This document shows positions 1-12,921 of a DNA stretch of 64,000 bases, one piece after another; positions within the stretch are counted from its first letter, which is position 1, and every line of letters starts with the position of its first letter. Position numbers and translations under genes: made by a program. The stretch is from Omphiscola glabra (lineage: Eukaryota > Mollusca > Gastropoda > Lymnaeidae): positions 20,464,537 through 20,528,536 of the forward strand of contig OZ024804.1 in NCBI GenBank assembly GCA_964017045.1, read 5' to 3'. The notes beneath the pieces are model-generated. The model made no database searches. It was not told the origin of the DNA and saw only the letters and a list, made by a program, of their open reading frames with translations.

Positions 1-434
1 CACGCAGGTTAATTCTTAGAGTTTTGGGAACAAAATAATTTCTATATCTTTCAATCCTGGCTCTGAGAGAAAGAATTCGTCCCAACGGGTCTAGCCTAAG
101 TATCTGTGATGAAGAGGGTGGGATGTATCATCCACAATGTGTTTACATAAGGTTTTGCCTTAGTTTTTATATAAGAAGTATGCATTTATTTGAGTTGAAT
201 TTTTTTTAATATGAAAACTATCACTTATTGAATGTTGTGCCTTATTCAATACTCCTACTTATGTACGAGAAAGGATATATAGAATTTAATAAGTTGAAGT
301 TTGCCAATGATATATGACTGAAAAATATCAGAGGTGACAGCCAATATTATATAGCGCCCTTGCTTCAAGATTGTAATGTATAAATAAGCACGATACATTT
401 GTTTTTGGATAACTATGAGGGTGTATCACGATGA
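1..434. other. Non-coding left edge of duplicated unit A
   Basis: No gene is seen. From about 290 to 390 the sequence matches blocks at about 13,415-13,500 and 25,465-25,545 (shared words such as TTTGCCAATGATAT and GCCTCAAGATT). These blocks lie just upstream of the AAAGTAGTACC minisatellite in the other two units, so this is the left part of unit A. Confidence 0.5.
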
Positions 435-492
435 ATGTTCATACTAGTACTAAGACAGTACCAAAGTAATACCAAAGTAGTACCAAAGTGTT
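435..492. repeat. Remnant of the 11-bp AAAGTAGTACC minisatellite
   Basis: Only about four degenerate units of AGTACCAAAGT remain. Units B and C carry about 740-770 bp of the same array at this position, so unit A has lost most of it or the others have expanded. Confidence 0.7.
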
Positions 493-555
493 TTAGAGCC
501 ATCCATGCAGAACAATCTAATTTATTTAAGACCTTTAATAAAAACATATTTCTTG

Positions 556-1103
556 TAATGCACTGAAAGGCAATTTAAGATAGTATAAGGAAGGCAGTGT
601 TCGGCAATATGATGAAGGCAATACAGGACAGTGTATAACAATATGACAAACTGCAAGGAAGGCAATATAAGAAATGCACTGTAAATAAGGCAATATAAGA
701 AAGACAATGTAAGGAAGGCAATTTAAGGAAGATAATGTAAGGAAGGCAATGTAAGGATTGCAATATAAGGTAATGTGAGGAAATCAATGTAAGGTCTTGC
801 AAGAAAGATAGTGCAAGGAAAGCAATGTAAGGTAATGCAAGAAAGGTAAAGTAAGGCGATGCATGTCAATTATAAGGAAGGCAATTTAAGACAATGTAAC
901 GCAATGTAAAGCAATGTAACCTATCTGGAAAAGGTAATATAAGTCAATGTAAGTCAATGTAGAAATGCAATGTAAGGCAATGTAACGCATCTTAAAAAAG
1001 TTAATGTAAGGCAATGTAAAGGCAATGAAAGGCAATGTAAGGAACGCAAAGGCAGGTAGGCATAGTAAGGCAAAGTAACACAATGTAGGGCAATGACTTT
1101 CCA
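556..1103. repeat. Degenerate TGTAAGG-type tandem repeat upstream of copy 1
   Basis: Imperfect 10-15 bp units built on GGCAATGTAAGG fill this stretch. The same array precedes copies 2 and 3 (14,385-14,700 and 26,425-26,725) at the same distance from the 5' exon. Minus-strand open frames here come only from the repeat. Confidence 0.85.
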
Positions 1104-1273
1104 GTACACATATAGTTGTCAATGAAAATGACTCGGGAGAAGTTGGCTGAATTTCGTTTCCTATATCAAAACTAAAAATGTTAACGTTGATTACTGTGTA
1201 TGGAGTTTTGTTAATGACTGTAAAGATTAAAATTAATATTTGGAATACATGTATGCTCGCGTTTTGTTTTCAG

Positions 1274-1420
1274 TAACTGCACACGGAATCGGAATATTTG
1301 ATGGCATCAACACTTCCACTGCAATGGCTGATGCAACGATAACACATACAAACATTAAAGATCAGTCAAGCTGACTGAAAGAATAGACAGTAGTTGGCAG
1401 TAGATGTTGCGAAAGCAGTG
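1274..1420 (+). other. Predicted 5' non-coding exon of receptor copy 1
   Basis: It is preceded by TTTTGTTTTCAG and followed by GTGAGT, and it aligns to 108-bp segments with the same splice borders upstream of copies 2 and 3. It lacks the aligned ATG that opens a short uORF in the other two. It has diverged more than the coding exons, which fits an untranslated exon. The splice sites are read by eye. Confidence 0.45.
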
Positions 1421-1530
1421 GTGAGTTACTTTACAAGTTGTAATAGATTTATTGAACAAATCTAAGTTTAGTATCGCTCGGGTGTCTATTTGTCTTTTTC
1501 AACAAAACGGGTAGGGATATACATTTTATC

Positions 1531-1535
<5 letters not shown>

Positions 1536-1587
<52 letters not shown>
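1536..1587. repeat. (AT)n microsatellite in the first intron
   Basis: About 25 AT dinucleotides. A shorter AT run sits at the same intron position in copies 2 (15,087-15,100) and 3 (27,118-27,143). Confidence 0.95.
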
Positions 1588-1588
<1 letters not shown>

Positions 1589-1845
1589 CTTTGCCATTTT
1601 AATTTCAGTACAACTACACTCTCTTAACAATAAGGTATATTATTGCCCTTGTAAATTGTGTAAGAAAAAAATAACAACATACAAAATATGTGGTAGTTTT
1701 TAAAATTGTATAACTAGGAATTTATTTAGGTATGGTAAAAATGCTAGAAAAGTGTAAACTTATTTATTAATCACATAATATGAACTAACATAAAACCAAC
1801 TTCCTGTATATATGTCTTTTTTTCTAAAGAATTTCAGCTTAGGAA

Positions 1846-3282
1846 ATGTTGAGATGGCTACTGCTAAGACTAAGCATATCTGCTGCTTTGTTATCAACTG
1901 TTGATCTGATTTGCACGGACAATGCACTCAGTTTTAAATTTGTAGGAGCGGACCTTATTTTCGACACTGAGAACGCAAAGAAGTAAGTTAATTTTTGAGA
2001 TATAAAAAAATGAAAGTTGTATTTATAATTTTAATAACTGAAATTCATAATTCTGGAAAATAAACTTCGTGGTTATTTAAAGTAATAATTAATAATGCTT
2101 CTGTTTCAAAATTCTAATTTAATATTGTGTGCATTCTGATTTTTGTCTTGCAGATTTCTCAGCGGTCTGTGCACTACTAGTTATGGAAGCGACTTTATAT
2201 TAAATAATACTCATGATAAAATGGACATTATTTCGGCCATACCTAACACTTCAAATGCAACATCATTAAGCAATATATTTCTGTGTAGTTATAACGTTAA
2301 AAGTATCGACACAATTTCCTGCTCACTCCTTGTGGTGAATTTGCCAAAACGATGTGTTACTTCATTTGACGATCCTGGGTGCGATCAGATATTCAACACC
2401 GTAAACTGCAGTGCGGACAGTATTTCTTTGACTTGGACTCATCCTTACACAGTCACCTGTCATTTAAACGATGATACATTGTATGTCAATAGCACGTGTA
2501 TCGACGACCAAAACATCAATTATACAATTAAAGATTGTGAAAGTGGTGCACATCATATATCAACTTTTTCTCCTCCTATAAACGTCACACTATCAACTAA
2601 CAAGAGAGAAACGTTCATCACAACAGCAAATGTCTCTGAGGTACATCCCATTGAAAGAGTTACAGATAACAACAGGACAACAATCGTAGCTGTTACTGTT
2701 TCACTCGGTAGTCTTCTTTTTATATTTTTTATTTGTGTACTAACTTATGTGATCCGTCGTCGTAGGCAAAATGCTAAATCCAAGAAGACGTCCTTAGATG
2801 ATGCCATGGACAAAGGTAAAGCAAAGACGTTTGACAATGTCGATGCAATGTTTCCACATAAATACTCCCAGGCCAAGACAACGCTGACCGTTGAGCCGTA
2901 CCATGTCATGGAGCTTAATGAAATTATCAACGATGTAGAACCAACTAATGGCAAAACATTTACTTTTCAGATAATACATCATGAAAGTACACATTATGCA
3001 TCTGTAGATAAATCAGAGCATAAAAGTGTTAATGCGAGTTCTTTGATCGTACATAGTGAAATGGAAAAATCCAACGAAAATTTAACAATGGGAAAGATAG
3101 ACGAAGAATCGGGGAGTGTTTATTCGAAATTGGGAGAAAGAATTAAAGATGTACAAAACGTGTATGGTATGCTACAAGTTCAAAGCGATGCAGCTTTGTC
3201 AGATCGTATTTCTCCAGCAGCAGACGACCAGATAAGTAAACCGTGCAGTCTTGAACCCATATACTTCGAGTTGGAGAGATAA
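1846..3282 (+). CDS. Type I membrane receptor with ITAM-like tail, copy 1
   Basis: Two exons, 1846-1982 and 2154-3282, joined by a phase-2 GT-AG intron, give 421 residues. Exon 1 encodes a signal peptide starting MLRWLLLRLSISAALL. The ectodomain (about 20-222) is cysteine-rich with many N-glycosylation sequons and matches no family I can name. One membrane helix spans about 223-246, followed by RRRRQ. The 175-residue tail has Y295 (YHVM), Y327, Y369 (SVYSKL), Y383 (YGML) and Y416 (IYFELE). Y369 and Y383 form YxxL-x10-YxxL, an ITAM arrangement, and SVYSKL also fits the ITIM consensus. The stop directly follows FELER, where copies 2 and 3 have GAA and run about 13-16 codons further, so the end is truncated by G to T. 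The start is chosen for the signal peptide and its conservation in copies 2 and 3. A surface signalling receptor is inferred from architecture only. Confidence 0.8.
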
Positions 3283-4867
3283 AACAGAACAAGTGATTTG
3301 TCAATATTTAGTGATCAAAATGTAAAGTAAATGTCTTCTGTCCACGCATTTTTATTCGTATGGTCTATTTTTTTAAAAGTAAATTTAGTGGGACACTGAT
3401 CAAAATATTGAAATAATGGTTAGAAAAGGTTTATAAATTATAACACTGTATATCTGATACATTTTATACATAAATCTGAAAATAGTTTGATATAGAGAAA
3501 TAGACACTATTGATTATCTGTGTTATTAAAAGATTTTAAAAATGTAACTTTGCCCTATTAATAAAAAAACTTTCAGTGCAATTCCATACGCTCATATGTC
3601 ATATGATGTTGAATGACGTAATACTAACTTTATGTGTTAATACCCATCATGCTATTGAACTTAACGGGTATCAAAAGAAAATGTCCTTTTTATAATATCG
3701 TAATAGAAAACATCGCTGTGAAAACAACGTTTCGGGGAAATTCCCAGCAGTTAAACTAAATTAAAATGTCCATATATAATCCAGAGATGTCAATTTTGTT
3801 TAAAAAAATTGTGTACATCTGAAATAGAGACCATTCACATATGTCTTGTGTTTAAAAACATTGGGTCAACGCGCTGTTTAAAACTATACAGTATACATTG
3901 AAATATGCTACTAAGATTTGAGCATTGATTAAACAAGTTTATTTACACCAGTCAAAAAAAATATATTGTACAAGTAATTATTAAAAGTTACAGTGAGAGG
4001 ACAATAAAGTAGGTTTGAAACCAGCATCTAAAACGATATGGTGTCTAAGACTTTGTTGCAGTAAGATTGTCATAGCATTGTATGCATTGTCACTGTTAGG
4101 AAATCATTGATACATACCTTTACGTTGGCCAATGGGCGAGAAAGCATATCAAGTTTTGGCTACCTATATTTTAAAAGAAAAGCAAATTGTTAACTTTTAT
4201 CTCAAACCCTTTTACATTTAAAATATTTTTTTAGACAATTAATGTTATTTTTATCCTAGAATTGTAACAGATTTCTATTTTCTATATAAAATGAAAATGT
4301 CATGATTATTGAATTCGACTCCATCGTTACGCTTTCAAAAATACTGCAAACATACCCGTGCTTCAATAAGTGAAGGGGGAGAGTCAAGTAATTACATCTT
4401 TAATAGACTGTAAAAAGAAAGCAGCCAACTACGGTAAGGAAAATGTGTAGGTTTTGGGGGGGGGGGGAGTAATTGTTTATTGGAAGACGCAAGTAATTAT
4501 TAATGATTTTAAATTTAAAACGCACAAAAGTTTCACCTCCTTTGAAAAGTTACCATGATTGAAATCATATTTTCTACAACGTGCCTTTTACTTTAAACTC
4601 TTGCTTACATTTCTTACTATGTTGCATTAACTTTTAGTTTTACCTCAGTCCCTCATCCACATATCCTCAGCCTCAGCTCAAATCAGTTATCCGAGATTAT
4701 CCCAATTTTCTCCTCAAAATCTGTTTAAAAATTTGCTAAAATTATTTTCAATTTCCATTGTTTTTCAAACCTCTACTAGAAACACTGCCCTTTCCCTTAT
4801 AAAATACGATAATAGTTTTCTTCCCCACTCCCTACATCGCCCCTATTATGTCACAACTAATATATAA
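3283..4867. other. 3' flank of copy 1, duplicated in units B and C
   Basis: No gene. The first 650 bp align to the 3' flanks of copies 2 and 3 (for example TACCCATCATGCTAT near 3640, 17,430 and 29,295). From about 3940 it continues to match unit C (29,565 on) but no longer unit B, which switches to other sequence near 17,755. A G11 run lies at about 4456. Confidence 0.6.
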
Positions 4868-5332
4868 GTGGACACATGTAAGAAGCTCAGAAGGAAGAGA
4901 CTATGCAATCCTGACAATAGGAAATGTAATAAAAGGAATGCGTTAACTGAATCTGGGGAGGAATACGCAAATATGAGAAATAACGTTGCACCTGCAAAGA
5001 ATATGCAAAATATAAAGGATAGTAAAAAAAAATCCATAACATTTTCTTATTACAGATACATTTTTAAAAAAGAGATTAAAATCAACTTTCATCTCAGAAT
5101 GGTTAGATGTGACCCCTGTGAAAGGTTTAAAGTAACTGAAGAAAAAAAACACACTTACAATGGCAAAAGCAGACAAGTTGCTACCTACATTGATAAGAAA
5201 CATGAAATGAGACTGGCTGCTAAGAATGAACTGAAGGATAAGCATGTTGATGTTGTCATTACATTTGATTCGCAAAATATTATTTCCCTGACCCCGGATG
5301 ACACCAGTTCATTTTTTACAATAGAAAATTAA
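4868..5332 (+). pseudogene. Internally deleted copy of an uncharacterised multicopy protein
   Basis: A 154-codon open frame. Its start (KKLRRKRLCNP, then GEEY) and end (YRYIF, FHLRMVRCDPC, then a His/Lys-rich stretch and VVITFDSQNIISL) recall the two ends of a large uncharacterised protein found in many invertebrate genomes, with the middle missing. That family assignment is from memory and uncertain. CDPC is a CxxC pair. A second, more decayed copy lies at 30,737-31,175 in unit C, so this piece was in the ancestor before duplication. A short genuine gene cannot be excluded, but the frameshifted sister copy argues against it. Confidence 0.45.
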
Positions 5333-7982
5333 ATGTTTACAATTTGACTGGATATTCATTAAGAAATAAACACGGGTATTGTGTTATATGGTCAGCTGTT
5401 TTATCTGGTAGATCAGGCAAGGATACATCTCCAGGTTTTGTTAGAATTTTAGAGACAGTAACGGGATCGGATTAAAAACACCATAACATGGAGTGACTCA
5501 TGTGTACAACAGAACAAAAATAGCACACCTGTAATATAATAAGCAGTATATCATTCTTTGAACACACATACCACATTGAGTCAGTCACCATGAAATTTAG
5601 TGTTCCTGATAGCGCTTGTGTTTAGGTTGTTGATAATATGCATTCACAGATCGAGAAACACATGAAGTGTTTTCGCTTCTAAGTCTAATTAGGGTCTTTT
5701 CGGCTTAAAATATGAGAAAACGTAAACAATCGTACAGATCAGGCCAAAATGACTTCAAAGATTATTAAACATGTGCAGATCAGTGTAAATACCATATTGT
5801 TAAATATTCCAAAGTATGTGTACTGAAATTTACAAATGAGCCTTTGTTCATTTAAAAACAGCAATATAAGAAAATCTAAAAGCAGTAAAAGTTAGGTCCC
5901 AATGAAACCAACCAAAGTATTTTTGCCTCAACCAAAGCTAGCAATCTCATCTCATAAACTTATTGAAGCCAAGAAAGCAGACTTTAAAAACATGCTTAAA
6001 TTTATGCCTGTGGTATACAGGCAATACTATATAACATAATTATATAATTATTTGTAGTCTGTTAGCTCGTTTTGAATGGACACAATGCAGAAAATTCATG
6101 ACGAATTTCTGTGCAAAACATTTTTTGTCTAATAAAAGTAGAGATGTTTGTAATAATCAATTAATACAAAGAATAAATATAAATAACAAAGATTTTCTGT
6201 TTTAATTTAAAAATAATTGTTAAATGATTTTGTATTTATTCTTGAAAGAACTTGCTCAAATCAAAGTGTTAAATAAATAGAACCTTGTTATACTAACGTG
6301 AAAAAGCATTTCTAGAATTACAAGGTTATATCAAAATTCATCACAAACATGTGATTGGATTGTATTTTAATTGTTGAAAAAAAAATAATGGTTTTTAGTG
6401 GGGCATAAAAATTTATATTTTTCTCGATATCCTAAATCTCTTGCTATGGCTCTGAGCATAGGCTAGCAGCACGTCTCATCTGGTATTGGTCATTTTGACA
6501 GTCGCTTATTTCATCTTAGACTTACTTGGAGCACTAGGTTTGGAGAAACAATGATAGGTAATCTAATGGTGTCAACCCCTCCAGACATCCCCATAGGATC
6601 TGTTATGAAACCAAATTGATCACGCTCCGTCAAATTTAGTATTTTCTATTAGATGTCACCCTTGTTAGCGTGTCGCTCGGAGGGTTTTAAACACCCACAC
6701 AACCTTATTAGCACCAAAGCTTTTATGCTCAAAACTCCAAATGCAGCATGGGCTTTCAACATGTCGCATGAGGAGTCCGTTTGCAATAACTTATCTTTAG
6801 GAGTAGGAATTTTCCATAACTGGAACATACAAAAAAACAAAGCAGAGAAATAAGTGTGGACGAAGTTATAATCTGAGTTTTGCTCTAACCATGTAGTTGC
6901 TGCTGTATAAAAATGAGACATCTTTCCTCAAAATTTGAGGCAAAACATTTTTTTTCCGAGACAATCTTTATTACATAATAATTAAAGGGTAATAATTTAT
7001 TTTATTGCATTTTTTATAACTTTTATATTTATTTGTCTATTTTCCATGTAACTAGATTATATAATCGTATTAAATGCTAATTATCTATGATTTTCTTCGT
7101 TTCGAATCGTGAAGGTAACGTCGGTTTAAACAAATATAATTGGCGGTAATTGTTAAACAAGTTTCTCAATCTTTGTTAAAAGGCCGAAGCAGAAATAGAA
7201 GGCTAAATCTTTGCATGTTTTGTTTTGTTCTTTAAAGATCAATAAACTAAAAATATATTTTGAAAATTACATGTATTAAATTTTTTTTTCTTCATATTAA
7301 AAAATAAATACAAATTCGTATTGTAATTTGCATCGTATAACTACGTGAAAATTAAATTGTGTGTTTAAAAACAAACAATTGAGCAAACACTATCGGGACC
7401 TTAATAATAACTTTCTACTATTGTTATATATGAAAACAAATGTAAAAAACTTTTAGAGGTTAAATAGAGTGTCACAGTACTTGTCGCAATGGCCAAATTA
7501 TCTTGATTTAGGGGTGGCAAGGACGCTGGGGAGACCTATTTTAGTAAAACGTTATATTGCATGGCCCAACAAATAGCCACAGTAATAGAATCGCATTGAA
7601 AGAGCGAGAGCTCAAAACTCTCCCCCCCCCCCCCCCCACAAACAACCAGAACATATAATTTAGTTAGTACTTGTCACAAAATACACTAACATTGTGCTCC
7701 ATGTCATTTAACCCCATTCAAAAGGACTCTAGAGGACAGAGAGAAGACTCTGTAGAAAGTAATTATTTTCGCTCTCCTCCCATTGTCCTCCACACCCAAC
7801 ACCTTAGAATGAATGGAATATGATCTCCCTCATTTTCTCTTCATCAGAGACATGGGCGTCTCCCGGTTATTTTGTTTAATTCTTTCTAATATAAGTTCCA
7901 AAAGAAATCATTATATTTTTAACTCCATATTTTTTTTTCTTCTTTCTTTTTTATAGGGTTCAATCAAAGACGAAGCTCGTGA
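5333..7982. other. Intergenic, no gene seen
   Basis: AT-rich. About 5340-6140 matches unit C at about 31,185-31,990 (shared words such as ATTTATGCCTG and GACGAATTTCTGTGCAAAAC). The rest has no recognisable feature apart from homopolymers, including a C17 run near 7621. Short open frames at 6649-6921 are on both strands and look like chance. Confidence 0.6.
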
Positions 7983-8442
7983 ATAGGTCCTTATCTTCCA
8001 AATAGGTCCTTATCTTCCAAATAGGTCCTTATCTTCCAAATGGGTCCTTATTTTCCAAATAGGTCCTTATCTTCCAAATAGGTTCTTATCTTCCCATAGG
8101 TTCCTATCTTCCAAATAGGTCCCTATCTTTCAAATAGGCCCTTATCTTCCAAAAAGGTCATTATCTTCCAATAGGTCCTTATCTTCCAAATAGGTTCTTA
8201 TCTTCCAAAAGGTCCTTATCTTCCAAATATGTCCTTATCTTCCAAAAGTTCCTTATCTTCCAAATATGTCCTTATCTTACAAATAGGTTCTTATCTTCCA
8301 AATAGGTCTTTATCTTCGAAATAGGTCCTTATCTTTCAAATAGCTCCTTATCTCTCAAATAGGTCCTTATCTTACAAATAGGTCCTTATCTTCCAAATAT
8401 GTCTTTATCTTCCAAATAGGTCCTTATCTTCCAAATAGTCCA
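7983..8442. repeat. 19-bp minisatellite AGGTCCTTATCTTCCAAAT
   Basis: About 24 tandem units with substitutions and small indels. Not seen in the other units. Confidence 0.95.
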
Positions 8443-9532
8443 AGCCACTGGTGACCATATTTAGTCATTAAGAGTGTGTGTTTTTTTTTCCACAACATTT
8501 CAACCTGTGACTCCAATCCTTTAACAATTAGATACCATTAAACAATAATAGAATGAGAGGCCAACAAAAATTCAAAAGTTATATCTAAAAAAAAAATGAA
8601 TAGATTATCTTTAGGAGTAAGGTACATTTAAATCATAAAAACTATACAACTTATGGATGGAAAGAAAAGTAAGTTAAAATAATTATTGAAAAGAATTAAT
8701 CAAAATATAATTGCACCTATTTTATTACAATTGTTGTTAAAAACTAAAGCTCCTGATGAATTAAAAAAAAAACAACAACTTATTATGGCTAACAACAATA
8801 TACAAGTTTAAATCCAATGCGGACCGCGCGTTTTCCTCATTCTCGTATCTATAATGTGATCATCTTCGACGGATTCAGTCGAATCTCACCGACTAGTCTA
8901 ATTCTGCTTTTTTATGTTTGCATAAGTTTGGACGTTGATTATAATGGTAAAACGTTTTGAAATCAGACTATTTTACTTTTATTTTATAGCATTTTATGAG
9001 TCAAACATGTCAAAAGTGTGGTTTTAAGAAAACACGATTCGAAAATTGTACATATAACATATATATGTATATGAAGTCTTACTAAATATTTACATTTTTA
9101 CTAAAACATACAACGGATTCTCCAATTAATGCCATTCCTCCATTTCATTGAACTATTGGATGCAGCAATATTTCTTATTTAGCTGATGCTCTTTGCCAAA
9201 CAAGCGCACACCGAATAAGTCTTTTCCCCCGAATTTCACAGCTGACAAACATTGTTTATAAGTTTCGATCATAAGACTTCTATCTCCAGTCAGAAAATAC
9301 TTTCACCCAACTTGCATGGGAATTTACACGGGGATATGCATATACGTGAATTGTCAGCATAATTGTAAATGTTTGGACACACGCTTGGTTCCGTCGTGCA
9401 ACTTTAAGTTCGATCATTTAAGTGTTTGTTAAATGTAGACGAAAAAAAAAGATCGCACTATGTAGGTACACTTTTCATTTAAGAAAATCACAGATCTTGG
9501 ATTAAAATGTTTGCAACAAATCCTTTCAACAG
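8443..9532. other. Intergenic, with a block shared with unit B
   Basis: No gene. About 9080-9440 is closely similar to 19,410-19,770 (GGGGATATGCATATACGTGA and CGTCGTGCAACTTTAAGTTC occur in both), marking the duplicated unit just before the GAGTCACCACA array. Confidence 0.6.
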
Positions 9533-9713
9533 TTGAGTCACCACAGAGTCACCACAGAGTCAACACAGTGTCAACACAGAGTCACCTCAGAGTCACCACA
9601 GAGTCACCACAGAGTCACCACAGAGTCACCACAGAGTCACCTCAGAGTCACCTCAGAGTCACCACAGAGTCACCACAGAGTCACCTCAGAGTCACCACAG
9701 AGTCACCACAGAG
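9533..9713. repeat. 11-bp minisatellite GAGTCACCACA (unit A)
   Basis: About 16 tandem units, with occasional CCTCA and CAACA variants. The paralogous array in unit B (19,817-20,164) is twice as long. Open frames across it are repeat artefacts. Confidence 0.95.
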
Positions 9714-9832
9714 GAGAGGGGTGGTTAAGGCCGGATGTTTTCGTTTTATTTTTAAAAATGCGTTTAAAAACTTCGATGAAATGAAAATAATTGAATAGAG
9801 CTCACAGTTGAAAGTTTTGAACAACGCTTATG

Positions 9833-12481
9833 CCTTAGACCAGCGGTTCTCAACCTTTCTAATGCAGTTCCTCATGTTGTGGCGACCCCCAACCATAAAC
9901 TTATGTTCGTTGCTACTTCTTAACTGTTATGTTGCTTCTGTTATGTATAGTAATGAAAATATCTGATATGAAGGATTTATTTACATGGTTAAAAATTGAA
10001 CATAATTCAAACATGGTGATTAATCACAAAAAAACAATAGATAATTATAAATTGTGAACTATTTATTTCTAACAACAAATAATGAGATTTTGTCTTGAAG
10101 CATGGGTAACAGTCTTAACATAACTACAGTAAACAAAATTGCTACATTTTGAGACAGTATGCGTAAAAAGCCAACGTCAGTGCGAAGGTTGAGATTGCTT
10201 CTTTTTTACCAGATGAGAAATGCAGTTTTTGCAAGCGCACAACGAAGATCATATTCCACAACAATTCTACTTCTGTATTTAGACTTGATTACCATGTCAT
10301 CTATTCTTCTGCGGACAGTGTAGTTGGATAAAGGAAATTGTACTCAATTTCGTAACAAATTTATCTCCGATCGCAACGCGAACAATGTCTTTGGCCGCTG
10401 GCAGCAATAAATTTTCAGCAGTGGTGTGAGGTTTCATAGCTCTGGTGATTCTGAGTGCCTCCAAATATGAAGCTTCAACGGATGCTACGTTTTGTTTTTG
10501 GTACTTGCCTCCGTCCGGTTTCAAGTCTGGCTTTCTGGAGTCCATCAGCTTTACTTCTAAAATAGTAGGTATCCTTGCTGGCAAAGCTTGGATGCTTGCT
10601 ATCAAAATGGAATTAGTTTGTTCGACTTCATAGATTCGGCTGATAGAACTTCACAACAAAGAACACATTGCAGAACTTCACAACAAAGAACACATTGCGG
10701 TTTCTCAATCCTTGTTGTAATTATTGAGGTAAAACCATACTGCAAATAATCCTCACTGTATTTTATTTTCTTAACTTTCTTCTCTACACGATCCATTGTA
10801 ATGGGATGGTTTGCTAAAAGATGGTATATCGAAGATCTCAATGTAAAAAATAGACATGTAACATTTTGAAGAGTTTGAGAAAAGGGGATTTTAAAGTTTG
10901 AAAGTATCCAACATATTCTCAAGTAAAAATACAATTCTATAATTTTCCTCTATTTAGTGACACCATTTTACTTTTAAAGTATATCAGTTACTAGATATTT
11001 TGTGACATATTTTTTCAGTTTATTATTAGACTGACTCAATATTGTGACTTGTGAACTCTTTCCACTGAAAATTGAAATTTATTAATTTAACTATATTTTA
11101 TGTTTTTTAAAGCCAATTACATCTCTTATTCATCACTTATTAAACTTAAGTCACCTCTCTAAATAAAAAAAACAAATCGTGGCCGAAATAAAAAACAATT
11201 ATTTCTCAAAAAATCGTATTTTAAAAAAAAAATCTGAAGCAGTGTACAAGCCACTGAGATCTTGTACAGGTGGTGTAATTTCCGTGTAATGACTCAATGA
11301 TAAAGTAATAAATTATATCAAGTTTATACTTTCAAAGTGCCATTTTCATTCAGCTTATTATAAATTATAAGTGACATATAAGTAATATGACTCATTATGA
11401 CCTTGAACTGGTACTTAAATTTATGGAATAGGCTTATGTTATGCTATTTTACACATACACATCAGTCATTACTTAATTCACTGTAAGACTTTGATTACTA
11501 ACATAAAAGATAAGGGCCTGCATTTTCAATAACAATCAAAACATAGAGATATTTTATAACGAGTTTAACAGCGTTTAATCAGATGGGACTAAATACAATT
11601 GTTTAAAATGATTGACAAATACTATGTTGCAAATCATTGTAATGCTCTTATCACTCAATGGTCAGAATCAAAAGAAGGCGTGAAGCAGTAGACGAGCATA
11701 CTTTTTATTTTGCGTTTTATTTTTATTTTTTTGCCTTTATAAGGCAATCGTCGTTCATCAGGGGCGATTTTTAACAGAGACGAAACTTAGTGCGACAGCA
11801 TTTTGAGCTTGGGCAAAATAGTACTGACTGCAGGTGAGGGCTACTGAAACTGATTAATCTTAATCCTAAATTTTCCTCTCAGTACACTGATTCTAATCAC
11901 ATAAAACTTGAACATTGCAGTGACTATCTTTACCCCATGTATTATCACTAGAGAGACTATGCTTCCTAAACTGATATTTACTTTTGCCTTTAAATTTTCA
12001 CTTTAAATTCATCGTAGATAACAATAGTAGCATTTATTGTTCGGTGTCATTTCAGCATCTGACATTTGACCTATGTTCTTTATTTATTTACGTTTTCTTT
12101 ACTTGCCATTGGTTGAGCGCATCACTTGATATTAAAGGAGGCAACTTTCAGTTTTTTCATCTACATTTTCACTGGACTTGTCAGATTCGTCTATTGTATG
12201 CCCTATTTATAATCCGCGATTACCCGTAAACGAGCTGATTTGTGCAGTAATTTTCACTGTAGGTTTAAGCTTTATTATGGGGTGAATAGTTCAAAGGGGG
12301 ATATCTAACAAATGAAAATTGGTGACATGCTGGTAATTTAATTTGGACTAAATCAATCGGTTCCTAAGAAAATCATCATCGGAAATTTGTGTTTTCCAAT
12401 GGTCCTTGGCGACCCCCGAGAAAGGGTCTCTCGATCCCCAAAGGGGTCGCGACCCACAGGTTGAGAACCGCTGCCTTAGAC
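9833..12481 (-). mobile_element. hAT-family DNA transposon with perfect 8-bp target duplication
   Basis: Element 9841-12473 (2633 bp). The left end CAGCGGTTCTCAACCTTT and right end GGTTGAGAACCGCTG are inverted repeats typical of hAT/Charlie-type elements. The flanks 9833-9840 and 12474-12481 are both CCTTAGAC, the 8-bp duplication hAT elements make. Transposase remnants lie on the minus strand. The rest (about 10,940-12,400) is AT-rich and shows no catalytic domain, so the copy is non-autonomous. Confidence 0.92.
10254..10796 (-). pseudogene. Decayed hAT transposase, N-terminal part only
   Basis: Reading leftward from an ATG at 10,796, the protein has a BED-finger-like start with a QCVLCCEVL segment, then ASYLEALRITRAMKPHT and LLLPAAKDIVR, then after a frameshift LSNYTVRRRIDDM. 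These blocks recall the N-terminal half of ZBED5-like hAT transposases. The QCVLCCEVL segment is doubled by a short tandem duplication in the DNA near 10,650-10,695. The DDE catalytic core and the C-terminal dimerisation region are absent, so it cannot be active. The family match is from memory of motifs. Confidence 0.75.
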
Positions 12482-12921
12482 GACAGTTGGTAGAATAGAG
12501 ATTCTTCTTGTTATTTTTATTTTTTATTATTTTTTTTTTTATTTAAACCACCTAAAAGGTTTGTGTTATTTTTTATTTCATAATTCCAAAAGCTATAAAA
12601 TTATTATTTTTTTTAAGTTTCTATATACAAACTTGAAACATGATTCAATTTCTGTTTATTTTGAAAACTGTCACGGATATCTCGCGTGTTGATGTCATGT
12701 GTCTGTGTTGATAATTTTAACAGTTAGAAATGATGTTTTTCCTTTGGGAAATACCCCATATATCGCACCAAGTTTAACAAGACATGAATGCGCTAAGACG
12801 CATTTCCGTTGGTGTGATAGATTGGTGCGGAATTGTTGTCATGGACGTCAGGCCGCATGTGTTTGGGTTTTTAAAGAATGAGTGCGTGATTTGTTGGTCT
12901 GTAGTGTTTCAATTGTGAACA
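12482..12921. other. Duplicated block shared with unit B
   Basis: No gene. About 12,730-12,920 matches 23,285-23,480 (CCCCATATATCGCACCAAGT and AAGACGCATTTCCGTT in both). It ends at the LINE tail insertion. Confidence 0.6.

Noticed and set aside
9511..9798. Open frames of ESPQSHHRVTT type
   Set aside because: Translation of the GAGTCACCACA minisatellite.
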